Counted from the first letter of the stretch, positions 1 through 9,175 are shown. The stretch: 49,169 bases of DNA from an uncultured Verrucomicrobiota bacterium (GCA_903960515.1 CAJCBL010000164.1:1-49169); one strand, 5' to 3'. A program made the numbers and translations. Notes: generated by a model from the sequence alone, not told the origin.

Positions 1-151
1 CCGTGAAGCCAAACGGTCGGAGGCCGCCCTGCATCCAGGCGCCCCCAAGCTCCGGGCACAGTGCAGAGGCGTGGGCGAAAGGCGCTTACGGTTCCTCCAG
101 TGTATTGGTGCGGCCCCGCGCTTGCGCCACAGGCGCGGCCCCGCCTGCGGG

Positions 152-664
152 TCATTCCTGTTTCCGGTCGAGCTGGGCGGCGTGATACCGGATGGTGCGC
201 TGGTGGGCGGCGATGCCTACGTCGTCGGCGGTCTCGACTAGGGTGGTGAGCAGCGTTTGCATCGCCTCTGTGTGGCGGCCGAGGTTGTGCAGGGTAAGGG
301 CGAGAAACACCTCGAACTCGCGCTGCGTGGGAAACTGCAGCTGGCCCTGTAGGAGCACCTGCTCGGCCCGTGCGTACTCGCCGAGGCAACGCAATGCGGA
401 GCCGAGGCCCAGGAAGGCGCTCGAGAGTTCGTGGGGCGGCAGTCCCAGGGCGATGGCCCGCTCGTAGGCGGCAGCGGCCTCGCGCTGGTAGCCGAGCACC
501 TCGCAGCTCCAGGCTAGCTGGTGAAGGATCTCCGGTGTATTGGGGAAGCGGGTGTCGATGGCCCGCAGCCGGGGCAGCAGCGCCGCCGCCGCACCGCCGT
601 GACGGGCGCCGACGATGGCATCGAGTTCGGGTTTCCACTCGGGCAGGGGGATGGATTCGCTCAT
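152..664 (-). CDS. Small tetratricopeptide-repeat protein
   Basis: This 170-residue soluble protein has no signal peptide. It contains paired helices typical of TPRs: residues about 40-75 carry an L-A-W then A-A-A-Y-E-R-A pattern, and a second repeat follows with A-L-R-C-L-G-E-Y-A-R-A-E. I chose the ATG at 664 (MSESIPLPEW) because the upstream in-frame extension is arginine/alanine/proline-rich and looks like shadow translation of the divergent gene. The conserved part begins at this methionine. TPR folds mediate protein-protein contacts, and no partner or catalytic function can be read here. The gene diverges from the glycoamylase-like gene, with about 170 bp between the two starts. Confidence 0.8.
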   Translation of the reverse strand: MSESIPLPEWKPELDAIVGARHGGAAAALLPRLRAIDTRFPNTPEILHQLAWSCEVLGYQREAAAAYERAIALGLPPHELSSAFLGLGSALRCLGEYARAEQVLLQGQLQFPTQREFEVFLALTLHNLGRHTEAMQTLLTTLVETADDVGIAAHQRTIRYHAAQLDRKQE

Positions 665-836
665 CGCGCTGGTATTCGAGCCGGTTGGCTGCCGCGCTGG
701 CAATGCCCGATCGGCGAGGGCGGGGGCTGGTGGCCGGCGCTCCGGTATCAGGTGGATCGGCGGTGCGGCGGGGGACTTTCCCCTAATTTCCCAATTGGGG
801 CTGATGTTTTGGGCCGCATGGTCGATAGTTGGATGT

Positions 837-2417
837 ATGGAGGCTTTCGAACCCAGCATCCTCCGTGCTACCAATACCGCCCGCGGCGCGGGGCGGCGGA
901 GCTGGTTCTGGTGGGCGGCAGCACTTGGGCTTGCCGCGTTGGCTTTGGTCTCCGGTTCGGCACGTCGCTGCGGGCCGGCCGGCGCCGAGGCGGTATTTCT
1001 CGACGACCTGGAATACCGGGCGCTCACCTTCTTCATCGATCACACCGATGCGGCTACCGGGCTGACTCGTGACCGCGCTCCGGCCGACGGCTCTGCAAGC
1101 AAGGCGCCGGCGAGCATCGCCGCTTCCGGCTTTGCACTCACCGCATGGTGCATCGGCGCCGACCGCGGTTGGCTGGGGCGCGACGAGGCGCTCCGGCGCA
1201 CGCTTACCACCCTGCGTTTCGCCGACGAGAGTGCCGCCCGCGAGCGCGGCTGGTTCTATCACTTCATCGATGTCTCCACAGGTAAACGCCATTGGCGTTG
1301 CGAAGCCTCCACCATCGACACTGCGCTCTTCCTTCAGGGCGCGGTGCTTGCGCGTGAGTATTTCGACGACGTTGCGGTGAGCGCGCTGGTGGACCGCATC
1401 TATGCGCGGGTCGACTGGCGCTGGGCTCTCGACGGAGGGAGCACGTTGCGCCATGGCTGGAATCCCGAGCGCGGTTTTCTCGCCTCGCGCTGGGACAGCT
1501 ACAGCGAGTTGATGGGACTGTATCTGCTGGGGCTTGGCGCCCCGGCCGCAGGGCTGCCGGCTGAGAGTTGGTCGGCGTGGAGCCGCCGCACGGTGGCGGT
1601 GCAGGGTAGGCATGCCTTCATCAGTTGTCCGCCGCTGTTCACCCATCAGTATTCGCACGCATGGTTCGACTTCCGCGGCGTCCACGACGGCATCGCCGAC
1701 TATTGGCAGAACTCCGTGGATGTGACGCTGGCGCAGCGCGAGTGGTGCGCCTCGCTCACCTCGCGCTTCTCCCGGTGGTCGCCGGAGATGTGGGGCATCA
1801 CCGCCTCCGACAGCGCGGACGGCTATATCGATTGGGGCGGCCCGAACAATTCCGGGGAGCGGCTGGATGGCACGCTGGTGCCTTGCGCGCCGGCCGGTTC
1901 GTTGCCGTTTGCGCCGCGCGAATGCTTGGCGGCGCTGCAGGCGATGCGGGATGCCGGCGGTGCGGCGCTGTGGGGCCGGTACGGGTTTGCGGATGCGTTC
2001 AATCCCCAGAACGGCTGGGTGGCGCGCGATGTGATCGCCATCGACGTGGGCATCTCGCTGCTGATGGCCGAGAATCTGCGTAGCGGCTTTGTGTGGAAAC
2101 ATTTCATGCGGGCCCCGGAGGTGCGCCGGGGGATGACGCTGGCGGGCTTTGTGGCGCACGACGACCGGAAGCCCTTTGTAAGCACCGTTCTGGCACGGGC
2201 TCGATCCGCTGAATACCGGCGCGCACTGGTGCCGATGTTTGAGCGCGATGCCAAGGTTGCGGAGACCTGCGCCGGGCGAGGGCAAGAGGAGTTGCCGGGG
2301 CGGCCGGCGGAGGCGATGGCCGAGCTCGCCGAGCGCTGGGCCCGGCCGTTGTCCGAGCGCGCGTGGCGCCGCATGGCGCGCGATCAATGGGGCACGGTGC
2401 GCAGGAATGCTTCTTGA
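837..2417 (+). CDS. Membrane-anchored or secreted glycoamylase-like protein (PF10091-type)
   Basis: The predicted protein has 526 residues. An N-terminal basic stretch is followed by a hydrophobic segment (about residues 22-40), giving a signal peptide or anchor. The body is rich in aromatic and glycine residues, as in alpha/alpha-barrel enzymes. The signature H-A-W-F-D-F-R-G at about residues 273-280 is typical of the glycoamylase-like domain (PF10091), and early motifs (T-F-F-x-D-H-T-D, then A-S-I-A-A-x-G-F) match the N-terminal part of that family. Such proteins are thought to act on alpha- or beta-glucans in the periplasm, but few have been tested, so the substrate is inferred only. An in-frame ATG at 804 is an alternative start; I prefer 837 because it directly precedes a compact signal sequence. 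Confidence 0.8.
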   Translation: MEAFEPSILRATNTARGAGRRSWFWWAAALGLAALALVSGSARRCGPAGAEAVFLDDLEYRALTFFIDHTDAATGLTRDRAPADGSASKAPASIAASGFALTAWCIGADRGWLGRDEALRRTLTTLRFADESAARERGWFYHFIDVSTGKRHWRCEASTIDTALFLQGAVLAREYFDDVAVSALVDRIYARVDWRWALDGGSTLRHGWNPERGFLASRWDSYSELMGLYLLGLGAPAAGLPAESWSAWSRRTVAVQGRHAFISCPPLFTHQYSHAWFDFRGVHDGIADYWQNSVDVTLAQREWCASLTSRFSRWSPEMWGITASDSADGYIDWGGPNNSGERLDGTLVPCAPAGSLPFAPRECLAALQAMRDAGGAALWGRYGFADAFNPQNGWVARDVIAIDVGISLLMAENLRSGFVWKHFMRAPEVRRGMTLAGFVAHDDRKPFVSTVLARARSAEYRRALVPMFERDAKVAETCAGRGQEELPGRPAEAMAELAERWARPLSERAWRRMARDQWGTVRRNAS

Positions 2418-2726
2418 TGGCGGTGCGCCCCGAGTTGGGGCTCAGGGGCGGCGCAAGCGCCGACTGTGTGCAGATAGTGGACTCGTTCAATTGCGGGGGC
2501 CTGGATGGCGGGGGCTGCCCGGGCCTACCTATCATGGTTGCAGCGGCGGGCCGCCGGCTTGTGCGCTCGGGCTCGAGCTTTTCGGGGAGGGCGGGGCCCG
2601 GCTTGAAGCGCGGCGGCTGGAGCGGGCCGCAGGAGCACCATCGGTAGACGCCAGTTTTAGGGGCTCCGGGAATTGTGGGCTTTGACAGCGGCGGAGCACC
2701 CGGCCTTAGTTGGCTTGCTCCACGTC
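2418..2726. other. Intergenic stretch without a recognised gene
   Basis: This gap of about 310 bases separates the glycoamylase-like gene from the LRR gene. It holds only short GC-rich hairpins, such as cggcgc/gcgccg at 2449-2462 with a 2-base loop. I see no tRNA, no convincing reading frame and no repeat. The promoter of the LRR gene presumably lies here but cannot be pinned down. Confidence 0.5.
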
Positions 2727-4484
2727 ATGACTTTAGCCGAACAGTTCCATGCTTGGGCGCTTGATCCGGCGCGAACCAACGAGGAGCTCTACACCGTGGA
2801 GCTTCTGTTGGAGGAGGTCGACCAATTGTGGCGTGCGAGCGACCGCCACGCCCCCGCGCTGGATTGGGGCGCGCATCAGCGCCACCAGAAGCGGCGACTG
2901 GACAACCCGGCGTATCGAGTCGTCATCAACCGCGAGTCTCTGGATCGCGCCCTGACGCTGGGGGCTGGGGTGAAAAAGCTGGAGAACGGCCCCTTCGAGG
3001 ATAGGCCGCTTCGGAATCTCTCGGCGGTGGTGTTTTTCCCGCAACTGGAGGAGATGGCATTGCGTTGCGAGCTCAGCGATCTGGCCGGGCTCACGATGTT
3101 GCCGCGGCTGCGCAAGCTCTCGCTCAACGACGACACGGTGAACGACGTGCGCATGTTGGCGGCCTTGCCGGCGCTGGCCCGGCTGGATCTGCGCCTGGGC
3201 GAGCCGTGGCCCTCGGGGGTGGCGGCCTTGGGGGATCTGCCTGCGTTACGGGAGCTGAACTACGCTGGCAATCTGCTGGTCTGGCGCGGAGCGTTCCATT
3301 TGCCGGCGGTGGAGTCGGCGGTGTTTGACGCGGGTTTCCATGGCAACACGCCCTTGCGCGACCTGCGCGGCTTGCCCGAGATGCCCCGGTTGACCCGCTT
3401 GAAGGTCACCTCGACAGCCTCACTGCGCGGGCTGGAACGTTTCCCAAATTTGGTCGAGCTGGAGCTGTCAGGACCGTTCAACGACCTGGGCCCCCTGGCC
3501 GGGCTGGCGGCGGTGCGCGCCCTGAAGCTCACGGGCGAGCGTTTCTTCGACCTGGCCCCGGTGGCTCGGATGGCGGGGCTGCGCACGCTGGAGTTGCATC
3601 GTGAGCACGGGTTGGACGTGGACCCGCTCACCGAGGCCCCTCGTTTGCGCGAGGTCACCGCCCCGCGCTGCGCGGTGCTGGAGACGGAACTGGCCACCAT
3701 CAACGCCGCCCTGGGGTGGGTGGACGAGACGGCCTACGTACTGCCTGAGCCGCGACCGCTGGCGGGGCCCCGCTTCATCTCCTGTGCGTTCCGCAGCGAG
3801 GAGTATCTGTCCCTGCCTCCCAAGGCGCCTGCGGCGGGCAGCGAGCGCAAGATGGCCTACGGCGACGATCCGTTGCCTGCGAAGGCTGAGGAGCGCTGGT
3901 TCGCCCGCGAGCTCAAGGGACGGGTTGATCGGCTCCTGTCACCGGGCTGGGGCCGCATGGACGTGGGCTGCGGGGATGCCTACCTGACCCTCACCCGGCA
4001 GGAGGACCTGGGGCATGTCCGCGAAGTGGTGCAGGCGCTGCGCGAGGTGCGGGCCTGGGCGCGGTTCCATTGGGAGTGCATCTTTTTCTATGAGCCGGAG
4101 AGCCCGGCCGATGCCGACGAGGCGAGTGCCGACGAGGAGCAGGACGAGGAGGCGGAGGACCGGGTGGAGTGGGCCGACATGCGCCAGCGCTGGGCGCAAC
4201 GCCAGAAGTACCTCGAACTCGAACACCGGATGCGCCTGCGCACCCAGCAGGGCCTGCCGCCGGAAGTGGTGCCTGAGGAGCTGGATATCCCGGAGCCTGC
4301 CGGCGACGAGGACGACGAGGCGGACGACGACGATGATACGCCGCGCGCATTTCTGCTGCTCGTAGACGAATCCATTCTGTGGGTGCACCGGTGCGACCGG
4401 GAGGAGGCGGCAGCGGCGTTGGGCGAGGAGCCGGAGGACTGGCATCTGCTGCCCGAACCGCCAGTGGAGCGCCCGCGGCGGTGA
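2727..4484 (+). CDS. Leucine-rich-repeat protein with acidic C-terminal region
   Basis: This 585-residue protein has no signal peptide. An N-terminal helical region (about 1-95) is followed by roughly ten irregular leucine-rich repeats (about 100-345), with recurring patterns such as L-P-x-L-R-x-L-x-L and L-A-P-V-A-R-M-x-G-L-R-x-L. The third part is mixed. It includes a very acidic stretch (about 450-555) with runs of Asp/Glu around the segments D-E-E-Q-D-E-E and D-D-D-D-D, and a short globular tail ending in a proline-rich sequence. I chose the start at MTLAEQF because the preceding 18 codons (from 2673) are not protein-like. LRR domains bind proteins; the partner and role are unknown. It converges on glnD. 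Confidence 0.8.
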   Translation: MTLAEQFHAWALDPARTNEELYTVELLLEEVDQLWRASDRHAPALDWGAHQRHQKRRLDNPAYRVVINRESLDRALTLGAGVKKLENGPFEDRPLRNLSAVVFFPQLEEMALRCELSDLAGLTMLPRLRKLSLNDDTVNDVRMLAALPALARLDLRLGEPWPSGVAALGDLPALRELNYAGNLLVWRGAFHLPAVESAVFDAGFHGNTPLRDLRGLPEMPRLTRLKVTSTASLRGLERFPNLVELELSGPFNDLGPLAGLAAVRALKLTGERFFDLAPVARMAGLRTLELHREHGLDVDPLTEAPRLREVTAPRCAVLETELATINAALGWVDETAYVLPEPRPLAGPRFISCAFRSEEYLSLPPKAPAAGSERKMAYGDDPLPAKAEERWFARELKGRVDRLLSPGWGRMDVGCGDAYLTLTRQEDLGHVREVVQALREVRAWARFHWECIFFYEPESPADADEASADEEQDEEAEDRVEWADMRQRWAQRQKYLELEHRMRLRTQQGLPPEVVPEELDIPEPAGDEDDEADDDDDTPRAFLLLVDESILWVHRCDREEAAAALGEEPEDWHLLPEPPVERPRR

Positions 4485-4554
4485 GCTGGGGCGAGCGCGC
4501 GTAGGCAGTGTGCTGGTACGCGCCGGCGGACGGGCCAAGCGTGCTCCAGCATCT

Positions 4555-4583
4555 CAGCCCCGAGCTGCTCTGGCTCGGGGCTG
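4555..4583. terminator. Hairpin between convergent genes
   Basis: The arms cagccccgagc (4555-4565) and gctcggggctg (4573-4583) pair perfectly around a 7-base loop. The hairpin lies between the stop of the LRR gene and the stop of glnD, where a bidirectional terminator would be expected. There is no clear T-run on either side, so termination is inferred from structure and position. Confidence 0.5.
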
Positions 4584-4640
4584 CGGTGCGCGACAGTTGA
4601 AACGCCTACCCGCGACAACCACTGCGTGGTCCCGAGGCGG

Positions 4641-7451
4641 CTACGCCTTGCCCGCCGCTACGTCCTCGGCGGCCGGTACGATCACCGCCGCGAGGGCTTC
4701 GCGCAGGGCGCGCAGGCGCTCGGTGCCCTCGACAGGCTCCTGGTTGGTGCTCTCGACATAGAAGGTGTCGATGGCGATGCCGCGCTCGGTGCCGATGCGC
4801 GCGAAGGTGATGTCGAAGCCGTGCTCGAAGATCACTCGGGCCATGCGGTAGAGCAGGCCGATTTGATCCTGTGCTTGGATCTCGATGATGGTGCGCTTGA
4901 GGTCGAGCTCGTGGTAGACCTCGACCACCGGGGGCACATTGCTGTGCAGGGCGCGCTCCTCCACGGCCAGGCGGCCGGCGCGCACCTTGCGGGCTTGGGT
5001 GAGGATCTCGGGCATGAGGTCCTTGTTGTGCACGAGCGCGTCCTCCACCGACTTGCTGAATACATCCAGGGCGCCGCGGTTTTGCACCGGGCCGCGGCCG
5101 GGCTCGACGACATGGAAGGTGTCGATGGCGATGTGGTCGGTGCGGGAGATGACCTTGGCGCTGAGGATGTTGAGGCCGGCCACGCTGAAGGCGCCGGCAA
5201 GGCGGTAAAAGAGGCCTGCGCGGTCCCAGGTGACGACGTTTACCACGGTGAGGGAGCGGTTGAGATCGTCCTTCCACTCGATCATCGGGCGTAGGGAGCC
5301 TACGGAGTCGGCGGCGTTGATGGTGGAGAGCAGGCGGTTGACCATGCCCAGGTGCAGCACGATCTCGTCGGGGGCGGTCTGTACGAAGTAGCGCTCCGGC
5401 AGCAGGTTGAAATGCGCTGTGATCTCGTCGGCGCTTACGCCGGGGACTTTTTGGGAGATGAGGTCGCGGTGGAGCATGGCTTTGCGTTCGGCGTTGCGTT
5501 GATCGGCGGCGGCTTGGCCGAGTGTGAGGCGTTCGGCGGTGCGATTGAAGAGGGTGGAGTGGAGGGTGTTCTTGTAGCTGTTCCAGAGTTCCGTCGAGGT
5601 GCCGCGGGCGTCGCAGAAGGTGTGGACGTAGAGGAAGCGGAGCTTCTCCACGTCGCCCACCAGTTCTGCAAAGCGAGCGATGGTCGCCGGGTCGTCGAGA
5701 TCATGCTTCTGCCAGAAGCGTGCCATCGCCAAGTGGTGGCGGATAACAAAGGAGACGATCTCGCAGTTTTTGGGGTCGATGCCTAGGCGCTCGAGGATGG
5801 GGCGGGCGAGGTGCACCCCGGACTCGGCGTGGCCCTGGATGCCGATGCCCTTGCCGATATCGTGCAGCAGCAGAATGAGATAGAGCAGTGTGTGGTCCTC
5901 GCACTGGTGGAGGATGTCGCGGTAGCGGCGCTGCATCTCGGACTCGGCGGCGTAGATGGAGTCGAGTTCGCGGATTGTGCTTAGCGTATGGATATCGGCG
6001 GTGTAGCGGTGGTAGAATTCGTGCTGCACCAGGCAGTTGAGTTGCTCGAATTCGGGCACGAAGCGGCCCAGTATCCCCAGTTCGTGCATGAGCAGGAGGG
6101 TGGGGTGCACCCGGCCGGCATCCTGGAGGATGGTCTTGAAACTCTCGATGGCACCGGGGGCCTGCAGCACCGCGGCGGTGCAGAGCGGGGCGGAGGCGCG
6201 GATGAGCGACTGGAGTTCGGGGTCGGGGGCGCACTCAAGCTGCTGGCAATGGCGGAACACGCGGATGAGCCGCTCGGGGTCCTCGCTGAATACGTCGGGT
6301 TTCTCGGAGGAGAGGCGGTTGCCGCGCAGGACGAAGCCGTCGAGGCTTTTGGTGCGTTCGGTGCGCCGGGAGCTGAGCAGGGCACGCAGAGAGAAACGGT
6401 TGGCCTCCGGGGCCTCAAGGGCGAGAGCCAGGCGGTCCTCCACGATCTTGGAGATGCGATACACCGCCTGGGCGTGCCGGTAGTAGTCCTGCATGAATAC
6501 CTCTACGCGCTCGACAAAATCGGCGGCCAGGTAGCCCAGCCCGAGGGCCACGCGGGGCTGGTTGTCGAGGTTCAGCAGGTCGTTGGGGTGCTGGGTCACA
6601 TAGTGCAGCTCGTGGCGGGTGCGCAGCAGGAAGTCGTAGCCGCGCTGGAAGTCGCGCAACTCCTCCTCGCGCAGGTAGTTTTGACCCTGCAGCTCTTCCA
6701 TCTTCTCGATACCCAGTTTCACCCGGGCCATCCAGAGGGTGTTCTGGTAGTCGCGCAGGCCGCCCACGCCGTTCTTGATGTTGGGCTCCTGGAGGAAGAC
6801 GGTGCCGCCGTTCTTTTCGCGACGCTCCTTCTGGTCCTGCAGGCGCACGGCGATGTATCCGCGCGGATCCTCCTTCTGGTAGTAGGCGCGATAGGCGGTG
6901 CGGAAGTTCTCATACACCTGGGGCGAGCCGGCGAGCAGGCGCGACTCGAGCAGGGCGGTCTTGGTCTGCATGTCCTTGCGCGCCTCGGCGAAGGCCTCGT
7001 CGACGGTGCGCGTGGAGTGGCCCACCTTGAGGGCGCAATCCCACAGCAGGTAGAGCAGTTCCTGTGTGAGGAATTCCTGGAAGGGCTTGAGCACCTCGGG
7101 CTTCACGCCCGCCGGGTAGAGGAACATCAGGTCGACATCGCTCTTGGGGCAGAGTTCGCGCCGGCCGTAGCCGCCCAAGGCCAGCACGCTCACGGCCACG
7201 GGCAGTTCGCCGGTGTGGGAGCGTCGCCAAGTGTCCATGGCGAAGTCGAAGAGGTGTTCGATCAGGGCGTCGATCTCGGTGGCGCGCGCCTGGGCGATCT
7301 TCACACCGCCCTCGCCGCCGCGGTGGCGTCGCAGGATCTCCTCGTCCACGTGCTTGAGAAATCCCTTGGCCGCCACCAAGCGCTGGGCCACGGGCATGTC
7401 GGCTGTGAAAACGAGACGTTTACGGGCGTCCTTGAGAATTCCTCGGATCAT
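4641..7451 (-). CDS. glnD: Bifunctional [protein-PII] uridylyltransferase / uridylyl-removing enzyme
   Basis: GlnD senses glutamine and adds UMP to, or removes it from, PII proteins, which control glutamine synthetase and nitrogen regulation. The 936-residue protein shows the full domain order. The nucleotidyltransferase signature G-G-Y-G-R-R-E-L lies at 93-100, followed by S-D-V-D-L with the metal-binding aspartates at about 105 and 107. An HD phosphohydrolase motif L-L-H-D-I-G-K-G (about residues 527-534) supplies the uridylyl-removing activity. Two C-terminal ACT domains lie at about 730-795 and 852-905, each with a D-R/Q-x-G-L-F/L-Y-R-x-A core. E. coli GlnD is about 890 residues, so the length is normal. 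No glnB or glnK lies nearby. It is a stand-alone transcription unit converging on the LRR gene. Confidence 0.97.
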   Translation of the reverse strand: MIRGILKDARKRLVFTADMPVAQRLVAAKGFLKHVDEEILRRHRGGEGGVKIAQARATEIDALIEHLFDFAMDTWRRSHTGELPVAVSVLALGGYGRRELCPKSDVDLMFLYPAGVKPEVLKPFQEFLTQELLYLLWDCALKVGHSTRTVDEAFAEARKDMQTKTALLESRLLAGSPQVYENFRTAYRAYYQKEDPRGYIAVRLQDQKERREKNGGTVFLQEPNIKNGVGGLRDYQNTLWMARVKLGIEKMEELQGQNYLREEELRDFQRGYDFLLRTRHELHYVTQHPNDLLNLDNQPRVALGLGYLAADFVERVEVFMQDYYRHAQAVYRISKIVEDRLALALEAPEANRFSLRALLSSRRTERTKSLDGFVLRGNRLSSEKPDVFSEDPERLIRVFRHCQQLECAPDPELQSLIRASAPLCTAAVLQAPGAIESFKTILQDAGRVHPTLLLMHELGILGRFVPEFEQLNCLVQHEFYHRYTADIHTLSTIRELDSIYAAESEMQRRYRDILHQCEDHTLLYLILLLHDIGKGIGIQGHAESGVHLARPILERLGIDPKNCEIVSFVIRHHLAMARFWQKHDLDDPATIARFAELVGDVEKLRFLYVHTFCDARGTSTELWNSYKNTLHSTLFNRTAERLTLGQAAADQRNAERKAMLHRDLISQKVPGVSADEITAHFNLLPERYFVQTAPDEIVLHLGMVNRLLSTINAADSVGSLRPMIEWKDDLNRSLTVVNVVTWDRAGLFYRLAGAFSVAGLNILSAKVISRTDHIAIDTFHVVEPGRGPVQNRGALDVFSKSVEDALVHNKDLMPEILTQARKVRAGRLAVEERALHSNVPPVVEVYHELDLKRTIIEIQAQDQIGLLYRMARVIFEHGFDITFARIGTERGIAIDTFYVESTNQEPVEGTERLRALREALAAVIVPAAEDVAAGKA

Positions 7452-7613
7452 GGCAGGTGGGCAGGATAACGGGGTATTGGGCCGGTTGAGCCAATCAAAT
7501 ATGTGGGAGCGCTGGGCCGCCTATGGCAGCGGCTCGCCCCGGGAAATTAACTACCCGAGCTTGGCCCGGATGGTGCTAAACGGTGCCGGACCTCCCGAAA
7601 CCCGATTTCCTGC

Positions 7614-7895
7614 ATGACCCGACCACTCGACAGCCGGCAGTTGCTGGCCTTTGTCTGTGCTGCCCGGCGACTGAGCTTTACGCTCGCCGCCCATGATCTG
7701 CATCTCACCCAGAGCGCCATCAGCCATGCGATGCGCGCCTTGGAGGAGGATCTGGGCTGCCTGCTGTTTGCCAGGGTGGGGCGCTCGGTGCAGCTCACCG
7801 GGAGCGGCGAGCGGTTTTTGCGAGAGGCCGAGCGCATTCTGGGCGAAATGGAGCAGGCCCGGGCGAGCGTGTTGGTCGGGGCCGGCGCGGAGTAG
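7614..7895 (+). CDS. Truncated LysR-type regulator: DNA-binding domain only
   Basis: The 93-residue product is a clean LysR-family winged helix-turn-helix: L-D-S-R-Q-L-L-A-F, then L-T-Q-S-A-I-S-H-A-M-R-A-L-E and the wing L-F-A-R-V-G-R. The linker helix (about 65-85) is present, and the frame ends immediately after it. Full LysR proteins are about 300 residues with a periplasmic-binding-protein-like effector domain. I could not find that domain in any forward frame of the following 300 bases. It is either a functional HTH-only regulator, which could still dimerise through the linker helix, or the 5' remnant of a gene cut by mobile-element activity, since a transposase and an IS relic follow. 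The reading frame itself is intact. Confidence 0.7.
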   Translation: MTRPLDSRQLLAFVCAARRLSFTLAAHDLHLTQSAISHAMRALEEDLGCLLFARVGRSVQLTGSGERFLREAERILGEMEQARASVLVGAGAE

Positions 7896-8140
7896 GCGCG
7901 GGGTGCCTCGGGTTGTTCTGTCAAGAGAGGGCTCCATACCCGCACTTGGTCGTACACCATCTCGCTGCGGCTACCGGTCTGCTCTCTAGTGCCTAAGCCG
8001 ATACCCCCGCCGGCACTCGCGCCGCCTCCTAGAGCGGGTCCACCCTTGGCATCGCGCACACCGATCACCGCCACGGGCAGGTGGGCGAGGTGAGTGCTAG
8101 ATCCGTTGCGGGCGCTCGCCTATGGCTCCGGAGAAGGGGA
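7896..8140. other. Intergenic stretch, no gene recognised
   Basis: About 245 bases separate the LysR stub from the transposase palindrome. I looked for the missing LysR effector domain and found no similar segment. A minus-strand frame here reads into the LysR gene antisense and has no family resemblance. Confidence 0.4.
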
Positions 8141-8162
8141 CAGGTCGGAAATTTTCGACCTG
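8141..8162. repeat. Near-perfect palindrome upstream of the transposase
   Basis: The sequence caggtcg / gaaatttt / cgacctg has 7-bp perfect arms (8141-8147 and 8156-8162). The central 8 bases are also self-complementary apart from one G-T pair, so the whole 22 bp can fold. It ends 29 bp before the transposase start. REP-associated Y1 transposases recognise palindromic sites of this kind, so it may be a cognate REP-like site. That link is inference from position. Confidence 0.6.
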
Positions 8163-8191
8163 AGCCCGGTAGTGAGTAACCTGCGGGCGTT

Positions 8192-9175
8192 ATGAGGCTG
8201 GGGCGTATCAAGGTTTCGCCTGAGGAGGGGCCGGCAGCCTACCACTGCATGACTCGGGTGGTGGCGGGGGAGCGCCTCATCGACGACCCGGCAAAGGAAA
8301 TCCTGCGACGCCAATTGTGGCTGGTGGCGGAGTTTTGCGGGGTCGAAGTCCTCACCTACGCCATACTCAGCAACCACTTCCACATCCTGGTTCGCGTGCC
8401 GCAGAAGACCATCCCTTCGGATACCGAACTGCTGCGTCGCTACAGACTGCTTCACCCCAAACCTACCAAGTACCAGCAGGCGCGAATCGAGGTCATCGAG
8501 GCGCAGTTGGAGGCCGGCGGTCCCGAGGGCGAGTCGTGGCGGCGTCGCCAGTTAGCGCTCATGGGTGATGTGTCCAATTTCATGAAACTGCTCAAACAGC
8601 GTTTCGCCATTTGGTTCAACAAGGCCCACCGGCGCTATGGCACCCTCTTTGCCGAGCGCTTCAAATCCGTATTGGTGGAGTGCGCCGGCAACGCGCTGCG
8701 AACCATGGCCTTCTACATCGACCTCAACCCCGTGCGCGCCGGCCTAGTCACCGATCCCAAAGACTACCGTTTCTGCGGCTACGGCGAGGCCGTCGCAGGC
8801 AATGCAACCGCCCGAGCAGGACTTTGCCAAGTACATGGCGGGAAGTGGCAACAAGCCCATGCCGCGCACCGTATCGGACTGTTTGGCACCGGTTCGGCCC
8901 CTCGCCGCTGCGGGACCACCATCGCCCCGACGGCCTTCGCCGAAGTGCTGAGGCAAAAGGGCCAACTGCCTCTTTCCACGGTGCTGCGCTGCCGGGTACG
9001 CTACTTCACCGATTCGGCGGTGCTCGGTTCGCAGGCCTTTGTCGCCCTGCATCTGGCCGCGTATCGGCACCGCTATGGTGCTCGCCAACGCAGCGCTCCC
9101 CGTCCGCTCCAGCCCATTACCGATTGGGGCGGCCTCACGGTGCTGCGGGCCTTGCGCCACAGCCCCTTCGGGTAG
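8192..9175 (+). CDS. REP-associated (IS200/Y1-like) transposase
   Basis: This 327-residue protein belongs to the Y1/HUH single-strand transposase superfamily (REP-associated type). The opening Y-H-C-M-T-R-V-V is characteristic of the first beta strand. The metal-binding H-x-H is seen as N-H-F-H-I-L-V, with H62 and H64. The conserved segment R-Y-G-T-L-F-A-E-R-F-K-S (about 148-160) and Y-I-D-L-N-P-V-R-A-G-L (about 178-188) follow. The exact catalytic tyrosine cannot be assigned with confidence by eye. The length exceeds minimal IS200 TnpA (about 150 residues) and fits the larger REP-associated group, which is usually single-copy and domesticated. No terminal repeats bound it, and it abuts an IS1182-like relic. 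The frame is complete. Confidence 0.9.
   Translation: MRLGRIKVSPEEGPAAYHCMTRVVAGERLIDDPAKEILRRQLWLVAEFCGVEVLTYAILSNHFHILVRVPQKTIPSDTELLRRYRLLHPKPTKYQQARIEVIEAQLEAGGPEGESWRRRQLALMGDVSNFMKLLKQRFAIWFNKAHRRYGTLFAERFKSVLVECAGNALRTMAFYIDLNPVRAGLVTDPKDYRFCGYGEAVAGNATARAGLCQVHGGKWQQAHAAHRIGLFGTGSAPRRCGTTIAPTAFAEVLRQKGQLPLSTVLRCRVRYFTDSAVLGSQAFVALHLAAYRHRYGARQRSAPRPLQPITDWGGLTVLRALRHSPFG

Noticed and set aside
783-2387. Long minus-strand ORF of 534 codons antisense to the glycoamylase-like gene
   Set aside because: Its composition is Arg/Pro/Ala/His-rich with no domain. In GC-rich DNA such shadow frames opposite a real gene are expected.
5988-7469. Plus-strand ORF of 493 codons antisense to glnD
   Set aside because: It is a Gly/Val/Leu/Glu-rich shadow of glnD and lacks motifs.
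7547-8074. Minus-strand ORF of 175 codons over the LysR stub
   Set aside because: It covers a recognisable LysR HTH in antisense, and its own sequence shows no known family.
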